Assembly: GCF_001673635.1 (NCBI RefSeq)
Contig: NZ_LZMH01000043.1
Coordinates: 1 to 64,000, forward strand
Origin: Mycobacterium asiaticum
Lineage (GTDB): Bacteria > Actinomycetota > Actinomycetes > Mycobacteriales > Mycobacteriaceae
Direction of reading: 5' to 3'
Length of the DNA: 64,000 nucleotides
A program made the translations under genes and the position numbers. Shown here piece after piece: positions 34,460 through 43,800 of this stretch (the stretch's first letter is position 1; every line of letters begins with the position of its first letter). The notes beneath the pieces are model-generated. The model was not told the DNA's origin and made no database searches. It worked only from the letters and a program-made list of their open reading frames with translations.

Positions 34460-35263
34460 ATGCCAGCGACCGTGTCCGCACCGCCAGAACCCACCACGCC
34501 CAGCGCCGTGATCGACCGAATCTCGTTGGTGCTGGATGCTTTCGAGGGCCCCGGGCGCCTGACGCTGGCTCAGATCGTGCGCCGCACCGGTCTCCCGCGG
34601 TCATCGGCGCACCGGATGCTGGAGCGGCTGGTGCAACTGCGGTGGCTGCGCCGCAGCGGTCGTGACTACGAGCTCGGCATGCGGCTGGTCGAGCTGGGGT
34701 CGCTGGCCGTGCACCAGGACCGGCTGGTGCGCGCGGCGAAACCGCTGCTGGGTGAATTGCACCGGGCCACCGGACTGGTCGTTCACCTCGCCGTGCTGGA
34801 CGGAACCGACGTCCTGTACCTCGACAAGATCGGCGACCGCATGATCGCCGCAATCCCCACCCGGGTCGGCGGGCGTCAGCCGGCGCACTGCGCGGCGGTC
34901 GGCAAGGCGATGCTGGCCTACCAGGACAACCACGAACCGGCCGACCTGGCCACACGCAAGACCAAATACTCCATCGCCACCGCTGCTCAGCTCACAACCG
35001 AACTGGCCAAGATCCGCAGCCACGGTTTTGCATTCGACCGGGAGGAGTCTCTGCTCGGATTCGGTTGTGTCGCAGCACCGATCGGTGGCCCTGGTGACGC
35101 GGTGGCAGCGGTGTCGGTGTGTGGTCCAATGAACCGCATGATGTTTGACCAACGCCTCGTGGCGCCGGTGCGCATGGCCGCAATGGGTATCTGGCGCAAC
35201 GTCGAAGACGGCCGTGTCGCGCCGACGCTCCAGTCGCCGAGGCCACTGCTGCGATACGCGTGA
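34460..35263 (+). CDS. IclR-family transcriptional regulator
   Basis: The protein has 267 residues. The N-terminal winged helix-turn-helix is visible as LTLAQIVRRTGLPRSSAHRMLERLVQLRWL, followed by the GAF-like effector domain with LVVHLAVLDGTDVLYLDKI, GRQPAHCAAVGKAMLA, and GFAFDREESLLGFGCVAAPI near the C-terminus. IclR proteins commonly control aromatic and steroid catabolism in actinobacteria. The stop overlaps the start of the alpha/beta hydrolase gene by 4 bp (GTGA), making the regulator the first gene of a four-gene unit. Confidence 0.93.
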   Translation: MPATVSAPPEPTTPSAVIDRISLVLDAFEGPGRLTLAQIVRRTGLPRSSAHRMLERLVQLRWLRRSGRDYELGMRLVELGSLAVHQDRLVRAAKPLLGELHRATGLVVHLAVLDGTDVLYLDKIGDRMIAAIPTRVGGRQPAHCAAVGKAMLAYQDNHEPADLATRKTKYSIATAAQLTTELAKIRSHGFAFDREESLLGFGCVAAPIGGPGDAVAAVSVCGPMNRMMFDQRLVAPVRMAAMGIWRNVEDGRVAPTLQSPRPLLRYA

Positions 35264-36183
35264 GCCTCGATCCCCAGATCGCCGAGCTGATCGAAGGACT
35301 GGACGCCGGGTTTCCGCCCGTACACACCATGACTGGTGCGCAAGCCCGGGCGGTGATCCGCGACCGGTTCGTGCCGCCGGCCGTACCCGAACCCGTCAGC
35401 GAGGTCCGCGACACGGTGGTCGCCGGGCCCGGAGGCGATATCCCGGTCCGCATCTATCGACCCGAGGGTGATCGCTTGCCGGTGCTGGTCTACGCGCACG
35501 GGGGCGGGTTCGTGTTCTGCGATCTGGACAGCCACGACGGCCTCTGCCGCAGCCTCGCCAATCACGTTCCCGCCATGGTGGTTTCGGTTGCCTACCGGCT
35601 GGCACCGGAGTATCCCTGGCCCGCGGCGGCCGAGGACGTCTACGCGGTGACCGACGCGGCAGCGGCCGGAGCGTTCGGCGGTGACCCGGGCCGGATAGCC
35701 GTCGGTGGCGACAGCGCCGGCGGGAATCTGGCCGCCGTCGCGGCGGTGATGGCCCGGGATCGCGGTGGTCCGGCGATCGCGGCGCAGCTGCTCATCTACC
35801 CGGTGATCGCAGCCGATTTCACGACCGAGTCGTACCGATTGTTCGGCCGTGGGTACTACAACCCGCAGCCGGCCATGCAGTGGTACTGGGACCAGTACGT
35901 GCCGTCCCGCGCCGACCGCACTCACCCCTACGCCGCGCCATTGAACGCCGACCTCCGGGAACTGCCGCCCGCAATCCTGGTGATTGCGGGGCACGACCCG
36001 TTGCGCGACGAGGCGCGGGCCTACGCGTCCGCCCTGAAGTCGGCCGAGGTACCGGTGACGCTACTCAGATTCGACGGCGGTATACATGGCTTCATGAGCA
36101 TGCCGATGCTGGACATAGCTCAGGAAGCACGGCGACGGGCCGGTGCGGCGCTCAGTGCGACGCTTGGGTCGGCCGATGTCTGA
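35260..36183 (+). CDS. Alpha/beta hydrolase, hormone-sensitive-lipase type esterase
   Basis: The protein has 307 residues with a GTG start overlapping the IclR stop. The HSL signature HGGGFVFCDLDSH lies near residue 80 and the nucleophile Ser152 in GGDSAGGN. The catalytic Asp is in GHDPLRDEA and the His in GGIHGFMSM. Mycobacterial relatives (LipH/LipI/LipN type) hydrolyse short acyl esters. An ester or lactone produced by the Baeyer-Villiger enzymes of this region is a plausible substrate, but that is inference. Confidence 0.9.
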   Translation: MSLDPQIAELIEGLDAGFPPVHTMTGAQARAVIRDRFVPPAVPEPVSEVRDTVVAGPGGDIPVRIYRPEGDRLPVLVYAHGGGFVFCDLDSHDGLCRSLANHVPAMVVSVAYRLAPEYPWPAAAEDVYAVTDAAAAGAFGGDPGRIAVGGDSAGGNLAAVAAVMARDRGGPAIAAQLLIYPVIAADFTTESYRLFGRGYYNPQPAMQWYWDQYVPSRADRTHPYAAPLNADLRELPPAILVIAGHDPLRDEARAYASALKSAEVPVTLLRFDGGIHGFMSMPMLDIAQEARRRAGAALSATLGSADV

Positions 36184-36523
36184 CGGGCAGGTCTTCGTTA
36201 TCGACCGGGTGGTGACCAAGCCCGGCAGCGCGCGCCGGTTCGTGGACTCCTATCTGGCCGAATATGCCCCCGGCGCGCGCGAGCGGGGCATGACACTGCG
36301 CGATGTCCTGGTGAGTCCGCCCATCTGGTTCGACGACGAGGTCAACACCATCACGATCACCTGGACGCTACCCAGCGTGCAGGCGTGGTGGGAGATGACG
36401 TGGCAGGGACGCCCGGATCCCGGGTTGGGTGAATGGTGGGCGCGCATCAGTGACTTGGTGGTGGAGCGATCGCGGTCCTTCGCGGCGGCCGCGGACGACG
36501 TGGACGACCTGTGCGATGTATAG
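36176..36523 (+). CDS. Small ABM/Dabb-like ferredoxin-fold protein
   Basis: The protein has 115 residues. ATG at 36176 overlaps the esterase gene by 8 bp. It opens GQVFVIDRVVTKPGSARRFVDSYL and has a central strand NTITITWTLPSVQAWWEMTW, the pattern of alpha+beta barrel (NIPSNAP/ABM/Dabb) proteins that bind or modify small ring compounds. No catalytic residue can be assigned. It is followed, again with 8-bp overlap, by a longer protein of the same general type. Confidence 0.7.
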   Translation: MSDGQVFVIDRVVTKPGSARRFVDSYLAEYAPGARERGMTLRDVLVSPPIWFDDEVNTITITWTLPSVQAWWEMTWQGRPDPGLGEWWARISDLVVERSRSFAAAADDVDDLCDV

Positions 36524-37154
36524 CGTCATCAGGTTGCTCGACGTAGACGAGTCCGAGCGTGACCGAATCCTTCGTGACCTGCGCGCGGTAGCGGTCCGCT
36601 CGCCGTACTCGATCGTGCAAGCGACAATGCCAGGCTCCCGCAACGGTGGTGACATCATCTTCCATCTGCGCTTCGCCGCAGAAGACGAATGGCGTTCCAT
36701 CGAAGACGATTTCGCTGCCGTGGTCGCCGACGCCGCGGTGACGGGGATGACCGGTGCGAACTATTCGGGGAGCCCCGTGCGCACCGACGTCACGAGCGGC
36801 ACCGTGTACCGCACCCTGTTGCTGCGGGTGGCGCCCGGCACCCCCGCCGACATCATCGAACGTTTCGAGGCCGAGCTCGGGTCGATAGCGCGTTACGTGA
36901 ACACGATCACCGCCTGGCAGCTGAGTCGTGTCGACGAGCCGGTTGGGAACCCGTGGACGCATGTGTTCGAGCAGGGATTCACCGACGTCGACGGTCTGGT
37001 GGGTCAGTACATGATGCATCCCATCCACTGGGCGATGGTGGATCGCTGGTTCGACCCTGAATGCCCGGAAGTCATTGTGCGCGATCGGGTGTGCCACAGC
37101 TTTTGTGTGCTGCCCGACACCGCGAACTGGGACAATCTGCCGCTGCCTCGCTAG
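36516..37154 (+). CDS. Two-unit Dabb-like (stress-responsive alpha/beta barrel) protein
   Basis: The protein has 212 residues, starting at the ATG that overlaps the previous stop by 8 bp. The N-terminal half begins MYSVIRLLDVDESERDRIL and the C-terminal half begins TVYRTLLLRVAPGTPADIIERF. Both have the beta-alpha start of a Dabb unit, and the second ends in HVFEQGFTDVDGLVGQYMMHPIH, typical of the family. Such barrels act in polyketide cyclisation, olivetolic-acid-like reactions or as binding proteins. It closes the IclR operon; the 13E12-type gene follows 77 bp later. Confidence 0.75.
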   Translation: MYSVIRLLDVDESERDRILRDLRAVAVRSPYSIVQATMPGSRNGGDIIFHLRFAAEDEWRSIEDDFAAVVADAAVTGMTGANYSGSPVRTDVTSGTVYRTLLLRVAPGTPADIIERFEAELGSIARYVNTITAWQLSRVDEPVGNPWTHVFEQGFTDVDGLVGQYMMHPIHWAMVDRWFDPECPEVIVRDRVCHSFCVLPDTANWDNLPLPR

Positions 37155-37231
37155 TTGGAATGCCCTGCAAGGCAGGAGTTTCGGCTTCTGCGCTGAAAAA
37201 AGTTGTCAGTCCTTCGCCATAGCATGTGGCT

Positions 37232-38594
37232 ATGGTTTCGAGTTCGCGTGAGGAGATCGTGGAGGTCTTCGACGCGTTCGATGCCGAGTTGGATCGGTTG
37301 TGTGCGTTGTCGTTCGAGGTGTTGACGAATCCGGAGCGGTTGCGGGCCTTGGAGCGCTTGGAGCGGGTGAGTCGGCGGCTGCGGGTGCCCCAGCATGTGC
37401 TGATCAACGAACTCGGCGCCCAAGCGAGCACCGAAGAAATGGGCGGCACCCTGTCGTGCGCGTTGGCCGATCGGTTGCGGATCACCAAAGCCGAAGCCAG
37501 CCGCCGTATCGGCGAGGCCGAGGATCTCGGTGAACAACGCGCATTGACCGGGCACCTTGGCGCCAACGTTGAGCGCCACCGCACGCGCCCAGCGACAAGG
37601 ATTGATCGGCGACGGACACATCAAAGTCATCCGCGACTTCTTCACCCACCTACCCACCCACGTCGATGTGTTCACCCGCGAGGCCGCCGAAGCCGACCTA
37701 GCCGACAAAGCCTGCCAGTACCGCCCCGAGCAGGTCGCCAAATACGCCCGCCAACTCATGGACCTGCTGCACCCCGACGGCGACTACACCGACGAGGACC
37801 GCGCCCGCAAACGCACGCTGATGCTGGGCAAGCAAGAGTACGACGGCATGTCACGCCTGTCCGGGTTGATCACCCCCGAACTACGGGCGCTGATCGAAGC
37901 CATGCTCGCCAAACTCGCCGCCCCCGGCATGGCCAACCCCGCCGACCAAGCCCCGGCCGTGGACGGCGAACCCGACTACGACACCGCCCGCCGTGATATC
38001 CGCAGCACCGGGCAACGCAATCACGACGCCCTGATCACCGCGATACGGACGTTGTTCGCCTCCGAACAGCTCGGCCAGCACCGGGGGCTGCCGGTCACCG
38101 TGATCGTGACCACCACGCTCAAGGATCTCGAAGCCGGTACCGGCAAGGCCCGCACCAGCGGCGGCTCCCTAATCCCGATGGCCGACCTGATCCGCATGGC
38201 CGCCCAGGCCCATCACTATCTGGCGGTCTTCGACGACGCCAAACCGTTGGCCCTCTACCACGCCAAGCGCTTCGCCAACCCCGCGCAGCGGCTCATGCTG
38301 CACGCCCTCGAGGGTGGCTGCACCCGGCCCGGCTGCGACCAACCGCCGTATCACACCGAGGTCCACCACGTCACCGGCTGGACCACCACCGGGCGCACCG
38401 ACATCACCGACCTCACCCTGGCGTGTGGACCCGACAACAGACTGGCCGAAAAGGGCTGGACCACCCGCAAAAACGCCCGCGGCGCCACCGAATGGCTTCC
38501 ACCGGCCCACCTGGACCACGGCCAACCGAGAATCAACACCTTCCATCACCCGGAAAAGCTCTTCGCGGATGAAGACGACGACGAATCCGCTTGA
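37232..38594 (+). pseudogene. 13E12-type (REP13E12/DUF222) HNH endonuclease gene, frameshifted
   Basis: The N-terminal part (SSREEIVEVFDAFDAELDRL to AEDLGEQRALTG, about 107 residues) and the rest (APTLSATARAQRQGLIGDGH onward, about 345 residues) are both clear matches to the mycobacterial 13E12 repeat proteins but lie in different frames. The break is at 37553-37556, where four bases stand in place of a codon multiple, equal to a 2-bp loss or 1-bp gain. The HNH core C.RPGC...EVHHVTGW...TDITDLTLACGPDNRL is intact in the second frame. Several M. tuberculosis copies are also split in two frames, so decay or programmed frameshifting are both possible. A 7-bp inverted repeat (ccatagc/gctatgg) surrounds the start region. 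Confidence 0.82.
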
Positions 38595-38607
38595 CTCAAA
38601 GGCCCAA

Positions 38608-39495
38608 TCACATTCCAGTAGCCCGAATATTTGGGTTCGCTGACTCCGGCGGTTCCAGTGCCGGCAGCACGCACCGTCCGTCCAAACTGTGCACGACTAA
38701 ACCCTGCGACCACGGATAGTGCAGGCTGAATGCCACCAATCCGGTGCGTTCGGCGGCCGGCCGATGACACATCGCCAGTACCGTCTCGGCCAGATACTCG
38801 ACCGGCTCGGTCGGGAATGACTCGGGAATCAGTTGCGCCGCACCGGGAGTGCGGACCGCGGTCGACGGGCCGACGCAGTTGACCGCGATGTTCGCATCAA
38901 GCAACTCGGCGGCTACGCCCTGCGTGAAGCGGTGCAGCGCGGCCTTACACGACGCGTACACCACGTCGCCGGCGGTCTTGTTGTAATCCCGATAGGGCCG
39001 CACCGGCGCCAACCCGGTCACCGATCCGATGTTGACGATCCAGCCGGCACCTTGCTCGCGCATAACCGGCACCGCAAACTTGGTCAGGGCGAACGGGATC
39101 CGCAGATAGTGCTCGACGGTCCGGTCGAACGTCGCCATCGACATGTCCGCCACCAGCGAGTAGTCGGCGAATCCCGCGTTGTTGACCAGGATGTCGATGC
39201 GGCCGGTGCGGTCGAGGACCTCGTCGATCAAACGGTCCCGCTGCGAAGGATTCTCCAAATCCGCTGCCACCCCGATAGCCCGGCCGCCCGTCGCCTCGAT
39301 CAGCGCGACCGTCTCACCGACAGTACCGGGCAAGGTCGCAGCCATTCCGGCCCGCACTGACGATGACGGCTCCAGAGCCCGCGCCGTCACCACCACCGTC
39401 GCCCCCTCGGCGGCAAGCCGCTGCGCGATCGCCCGACCTATCCCCCGGCTGCTACCGGTCACCAAAGCCGTTCGCCCGGAGAGCAACCCCGTCAT
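38608..39495 (-). CDS. Short-chain dehydrogenase/reductase
   Basis: The protein has 295 residues. TGSSRGIG at residue 14, VNNAGFADY, Ser in NIGSVTG and Y-A-S-C-K (VVYASCKAALHRF) mark a classical SDR; between Ser and Tyr there is a longer stretch than usual (LAPVRPYRDYNKTAGD). The C-terminus ends in a segment outside the SDR core (HYPWSQGLVVHSLDG). Its start overlaps the stop of the upstream Baeyer-Villiger enzyme by 4 bp, so alcohol oxidation and oxygen insertion are again paired, as at 28058-30465. Confidence 0.88.
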   Translation of the reverse strand: MTGLLSGRTALVTGSSRGIGRAIAQRLAAEGATVVVTARALEPSSSVRAGMAATLPGTVGETVALIEATGGRAIGVAADLENPSQRDRLIDEVLDRTGRIDILVNNAGFADYSLVADMSMATFDRTVEHYLRIPFALTKFAVPVMREQGAGWIVNIGSVTGLAPVRPYRDYNKTAGDVVYASCKAALHRFTQGVAAELLDANIAVNCVGPSTAVRTPGAAQLIPESFPTEPVEYLAETVLAMCHRPAAERTGLVAFSLHYPWSQGLVVHSLDGRCVLPALEPPESANPNIRATGM

Positions 39496-41378
39496 CGCAG
39501 CTCGAAATGCTCTTCGATCGGCGCCCGGTGTTCATGCCAGAGATCGACCAATCGGTACGGGGTGGCCACTACCACCCGTCCCGAGCCTGACCGGTAGTAG
39601 GTATGCGCGTTCGGGGTGTGACACCACACCGTGCCCGCCATCGCTTCGTCGATGCCGGCCACATATTCGTCGTAGGCCTGCCGCGTCACTTCCATGGTGG
39701 TCGCGCCGCGCAGCGCCATCAGCTGCAGACACTCGATGATGTAGTGCGCCATCACTTCCATCGAGAAGTTGGCGCCCGCCCCATGCCCCGGGCTGTAGTT
39801 CGGCGCTGAGTTGATGAAAAGGTTCGGGAATCCCGGCACGGTGCCGCCCCGATAGGCCGCCGGGCTGTTCCCCCACTCGTCGACGAGTCGACGGCCGTCG
39901 CGGCCCCGGATGTCGATGGTGGACAGGAAGTCCAGATGGTAACCGGTGGCATACACGATGACGTCGAGGTCGATCTGTCGACCGTCCTGGGTGACAATGC
40001 CTTTCGCATTGACCTCGCGCGGCTCGCTGGCCTCGACGTCGACGTGGTCGCGCGTCAGCGCCGCATAGTAGCCGCCCGGGTCGCGGATGATCCGCTTGCC
40101 GTACGGCGCGAAGTCGGGCGTGACCTTCTTCGCCAATTCCGTTCCCGCACCGAAGGTTCGGTCGATGTAATCCAGGCACATCTGCAACAGCACGTCGTTG
40201 GCTGGTGAGATCGAAAGATGGGTCTGCGCCCATTCCGGGTCCCGCAGGATGACCGGGTAATTGTTGTCGGCGGTGCCCCAGAACGACTTCAGCCGGTTCC
40301 AGTTCGCGTAATACGGCAGGTGCCGGCCGAGATAGCGGCGGTGCGAAGGAACATCGTCGGTCAACCGCTTGCGGGGCGCCACCCAATGCGGTTGCCGCTG
40401 AAACACCGTCAGGTGCTCGACCTCGTCGACGCAGGCGTCCACGATCTGCACCGCGGTACACCCGGCGCCGATCACCGCGACCCGCCGGCCGGTCAGATCC
40501 AGGGACGGATCCCACTGCGCGGAGTGAATGCTGGTGCCCGCGAACGTTTCCCGTCCCGGCAGATCCGGCCAGCGGGGCCGGTTCAGGTAGCCGGCCGCGG
40601 TGATGACCACACGGGCATAGCTGATCGACCGGTTGCCGGCACGGTCTACCGAGTGGATATGCCACTGCGCGCGGTCGCTGTCCCACCACAGCGCTTCGAC
40701 CTCGGTGGCGAACCGGGTATGTGCCCGCAGCCCGTATTTGTCGGCCAACTTCACCAGGTAGGCCTGGTACTCGGCGCCCTGCGGGTAGTAGCTCGTCCAT
40801 TCCGGGTTGATTTCGCGTGACAACGAGTAGTACGCCGACGGGGTGTCCACGCCAATACCCGGGTAGGTGGTGGTCAGCCACGTGCCGCCGACCTCGTCGT
40901 TGCGGTCGAAGATCTGATAGGCGACACCAGCGTCGGCGGCGGCCAGCGCGGCGATGATGCCCGCGATGCCCGCCCCGATGATGGCCACCGTCGTCGTCTC
41001 GGGGATCGGCACCGTACGGGGCAACGTCGGTTGGGAAAGCTGAAAACCACCCTGCTCGAGCAGCAGCGGCACGAACTCGTCGTCGACAGGGGAACCCAAT
41101 GCCAATGGCAGCAACCGGCGAAACAATTCAGGGTCATCGGCGGGACGCGCTCCCGGGCACCGATCCAGCGCGGAAACCACGGCCTCGACGAGCGCATCAA
41201 AGGTGGCCGGGTCGGTGACGCCGGCGCGTTCGGGCGGGTCGGGGATGTGGGAGATCTTGGGCCCGAACCTGTCGACGACCCCCCGATCACCGGTGAGCTG
41301 CGCCAGCACGGCGACCAGAACGCCCGGATCCGCCTGCCGCAGGTTCGCGCGCAGTTCTTCGGGATCCGGCTTGGCCAT
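39492..41378 (-). CDS. Baeyer-Villiger-type flavin monooxygenase with N-terminal helical extension
   Basis: The protein has 628 residues. About 130 helical residues precede the FAD motif IIGAGIAGIIAALAA, as in 4-hydroxyacetophenone monooxygenase-like enzymes. The fingerprint FAGTSIHSAQWD (FxGxxxHxxxWD) lies near residue 275, then VIGAGCTA for NADPH and YATGYHLDF. It would insert oxygen beside a ketone or aldehyde. It is divergent from the FadD operon with 79 bp between starts and is the first gene of a two-gene unit with the SDR at 38608. Confidence 0.92.
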   Translation of the reverse strand: MAKPDPEELRANLRQADPGVLVAVLAQLTGDRGVVDRFGPKISHIPDPPERAGVTDPATFDALVEAVVSALDRCPGARPADDPELFRRLLPLALGSPVDDEFVPLLLEQGGFQLSQPTLPRTVPIPETTTVAIIGAGIAGIIAALAAADAGVAYQIFDRNDEVGGTWLTTTYPGIGVDTPSAYYSLSREINPEWTSYYPQGAEYQAYLVKLADKYGLRAHTRFATEVEALWWDSDRAQWHIHSVDRAGNRSISYARVVITAAGYLNRPRWPDLPGRETFAGTSIHSAQWDPSLDLTGRRVAVIGAGCTAVQIVDACVDEVEHLTVFQRQPHWVAPRKRLTDDVPSHRRYLGRHLPYYANWNRLKSFWGTADNNYPVILRDPEWAQTHLSISPANDVLLQMCLDYIDRTFGAGTELAKKVTPDFAPYGKRIIRDPGGYYAALTRDHVDVEASEPREVNAKGIVTQDGRQIDLDVIVYATGYHLDFLSTIDIRGRDGRRLVDEWGNSPAAYRGGTVPGFPNLFINSAPNYSPGHGAGANFSMEVMAHYIIECLQLMALRGATTMEVTRQAYDEYVAGIDEAMAGTVWCHTPNAHTYYRSGSGRVVVATPYRLVDLWHEHRAPIEEHFELR

Positions 41379-41457
41379 GCAAGTCAGTATCGAAGCTATG
41401 GCGCATCAGGGCCACGGTGCTTTCCTCTGAGCGGGACATGATGCCTATGTTCGACGT

Positions 41458-42999
41458 ATGCAAGACGTGATCGCCCGCGCGCGAAGTCACTCGCTCGGGG
41501 ACATCCCTCGCCGCCCGGCTCGTAAGCACCCGAACAAGACGGCGATCATCGACGGCGAAACCGTCCTGACCTTCGCCGAATTCGAGCACCTGGTGGACCG
41601 GGCGGCGGCGGCCCTGCACGACAAGGGTTTTACGGCCGGCGACCGCGTCGCACTGCTGGCCCGAAATTGCTGGCAGTACGCGGTATTGGTGTTCGCAACC
41701 GCGCGCGCCGGGGTGGTCCTGGTCCCGGTGAACTTCATGCTCACGGCCGAAGAGATCGGTTTCATCCTCGGGCACAGCAACGTCAGCGGGTTCTTCGTCC
41801 AGGACGAATTCCTGGCAACCGCCCAAGACGCGCTGCGGGTGGGCGGCCGCGACACGACGACATTCACGCTGAGCGACGACTTCACTGACTGGTTGAAAAC
41901 GAGGACGAGAGCACCGCAGCCGCTCATCGACGACGACCAGCTGCTGCGGTTGATGTACACCAGCGGCACCGAATCCCGCCCCAAGGGCGTCATGCACAGC
42001 AGCCGCAGCCTGCTCTGGAACTACATCAGCACCATCGCGGCCGGCGACAAGAGCGAGGACGACGTCGAAATCCACTCATTGCCGCTCTACCACTGCGCCC
42101 AGCTGGACAACTTCCTGATCCCCGATATATATCTCGGCGCCACCAGCATCATCCTGCCGCGTCCCGAACCAGAGGCCGTACTGCGCACCATCGAGCGCTA
42201 CAGAGTCACCAATTACTTTGCGCCGCCCACAGTTTGGATCAGCCTGCTGCGCTCGCCGCTGTTCGACGAAGTCGACCTGTCCAGCCTGCGCAAGGGTTAT
42301 TACGGAGCTTCGGCAATGCCGACCGAAATCCTCGGCGAAATGCGCCGACGGTTGCCGCACTTGAGGTTGTGGAACTTCTACGGCCAGACCGAGATGGCGC
42401 CGTTGGCCTCGGCACTGAAGCCCGACGAGCAGGACGCTCATGCCGGCGCCGCGGGCCGCCCGGTGCTCAACGTGGAGACCACGATCCTCGACGATGACGA
42501 CGAACCCGTCGGCGCCGGTGTCGTCGGAGAAATCGCGCACCGCAGCCCGCACCTGATGCTGGGATATCTCGACGACGCCGAGAAAACCGCGGAAACGTTC
42601 CGAAACGGCTGGTTCCATTCCGGTGACCTCGGCTTCTACGACGAGCACGGTCTGCTGCATGTCGTCGACCGCAAGAAGGACATGATCAAGACCGGCGGCG
42701 AGAACGTCGCCAGCCGGGAGGTCGAGGAGGTGCTGTACCGGCACGGCGGCGTGCAGGAAGTCGCGGTGTTCGGGCTGGCCGACCCGGTGTGGGTGGAAGC
42801 CGTGGTGGCCGCGGTAGTGCCACGCGACGGCGTGCGCCTCACCGAGGAGGACCTGATCTCGCACTGCCGGGAACACCTGGCCGGGTTCAAGACGCCCAAG
42901 CAGGTGTTTCTCGTCGATTCGCTGCCCAAGAACCCCAGCGGCAAGCTGCTCAAACGGGCGCTACGGGAGCGGTTCGCCCGCGCGTCGGCGGGCGACTGA
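41458..42999 (+). CDS. AMP-dependent acyl-CoA synthetase (FadD-type)
   Basis: The protein has 513 residues, full length for the family. Adenylate-forming motifs are LMYTSGTESRPKGV (near residues 165-178), NFYGQTEMAPL (A5), GWFHSGDLGFYDEHG (A7), DRKKDMIKTGGENV (A8 hinge) and PKNPSGKLLKR with the catalytic Lys near the end. It activates a carboxylic acid as a CoA thioester and begins a degradation operon with enoyl-CoA hydratase and two acyl-CoA dehydrogenase subunits, 24 bp and less apart. A ring-derived acid is a plausible substrate. Confidence 0.93.
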   Translation: MQDVIARARSHSLGDIPRRPARKHPNKTAIIDGETVLTFAEFEHLVDRAAAALHDKGFTAGDRVALLARNCWQYAVLVFATARAGVVLVPVNFMLTAEEIGFILGHSNVSGFFVQDEFLATAQDALRVGGRDTTTFTLSDDFTDWLKTRTRAPQPLIDDDQLLRLMYTSGTESRPKGVMHSSRSLLWNYISTIAAGDKSEDDVEIHSLPLYHCAQLDNFLIPDIYLGATSIILPRPEPEAVLRTIERYRVTNYFAPPTVWISLLRSPLFDEVDLSSLRKGYYGASAMPTEILGEMRRRLPHLRLWNFYGQTEMAPLASALKPDEQDAHAGAAGRPVLNVETTILDDDDEPVGAGVVGEIAHRSPHLMLGYLDDAEKTAETFRNGWFHSGDLGFYDEHGLLHVVDRKKDMIKTGGENVASREVEEVLYRHGGVQEVAVFGLADPVWVEAVVAAVVPRDGVRLTEEDLISHCREHLAGFKTPKQVFLVDSLPKNPSGKLLKRALRERFARASAGD

Positions 43000-43023
43000 A
43001 ACCGACTCCCTACAGTTGCCAGC

Positions 43024-43800
43024 ATGAGCACCGCTTTGGATATCAGCACCAACGGACCGATCCGCACCTGGACGATCAACCTGCCGGCCGTCGGAAACGC
43101 GATCACCGGCAAGGACGTCATCTCCGAGTTCGAGGCGGCGGTCGACAGCGCCAATGCCGATACCGAGGTGCGCGCGGTGATCCTCACCGGCGAGGGCAAG
43201 ATCTTTTCGGCCGGCGGCAACGTCAAGGAGATGGCCGACCAGGCGGGCATCTTCGCGCTGAGTGCGCTGGACCAGCGCCGTGCCTACGTCGACGGAATCC
43301 AGCGCATTCCGCGGGCACTGGCCCGGCTCGAGGTTCCGTTGATCGGGGCGGTCAACGGCGCGGCCATCGGCGCCGGATGTGACCTGGCTCTGATGTGTGA
43401 CATCCGAATCGCCTCTGAGCGAGCATCTTTCGCGGAAAGTTTCGTGCAACTCGGTCTCATCCCCGGCGACGGCGGCACCTGGTTCCTGCAGCGGGTCATC
43501 GGATACCAACGCGCCGCAGAGATGACGTTCACCGGTGACCGCATCGACGCGGCCACCGCGCTCGCGTGGGGCCTGGTCAGCAGCGTCGTGCCGCACGACG
43601 AACTGTTGCCGAAGGCGAACGAGCTGGCCGAACGCATCGCCAAGAACCCGCCGCACGCGCTGCGGATGGCCAAGCGGCTGTTGCAGGAGTCCCGGACGGG
43701 CTCCCTGGAGTCGACGCTGGGCATGGCGGCAGCGATGCAGCCGCTGGCGCACCGCGACCCCGAGCACGAGGAACGCATCGCCAAGTGGCGGACGCGCTGA
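43024..43800 (+). CDS. Enoyl-CoA hydratase/isomerase (crotonase family)
   Basis: The protein has 258 residues. Crotonase-fold oxyanion-hole segments are FSAGGNVKEM near residue 62 and GAAIGAGCDLALMCD near 115. SFVQLGLIPGDGGTWFL contains an Asp at the second catalytic position, where the isomerase or hydratase glutamate varies (LGLxPGxGGT). It hydrates or isomerises a 2-enoyl-CoA. It is translationally coupled to the next gene through TGATG. Confidence 0.92.
   Translation: MSTALDISTNGPIRTWTINLPAVGNAITGKDVISEFEAAVDSANADTEVRAVILTGEGKIFSAGGNVKEMADQAGIFALSALDQRRAYVDGIQRIPRALARLEVPLIGAVNGAAIGAGCDLALMCDIRIASERASFAESFVQLGLIPGDGGTWFLQRVIGYQRAAEMTFTGDRIDAATALAWGLVSSVVPHDELLPKANELAERIAKNPPHALRMAKRLLQESRTGSLESTLGMAAAMQPLAHRDPEHEERIAKWRTR

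Noticed and set aside
37155..38607. Prophage or integrative element around the 13E12-type gene
   Set aside because: 13E12 copies can host phage attachment sites, but no integrase, phage gene or flanking direct repeat was seen here.
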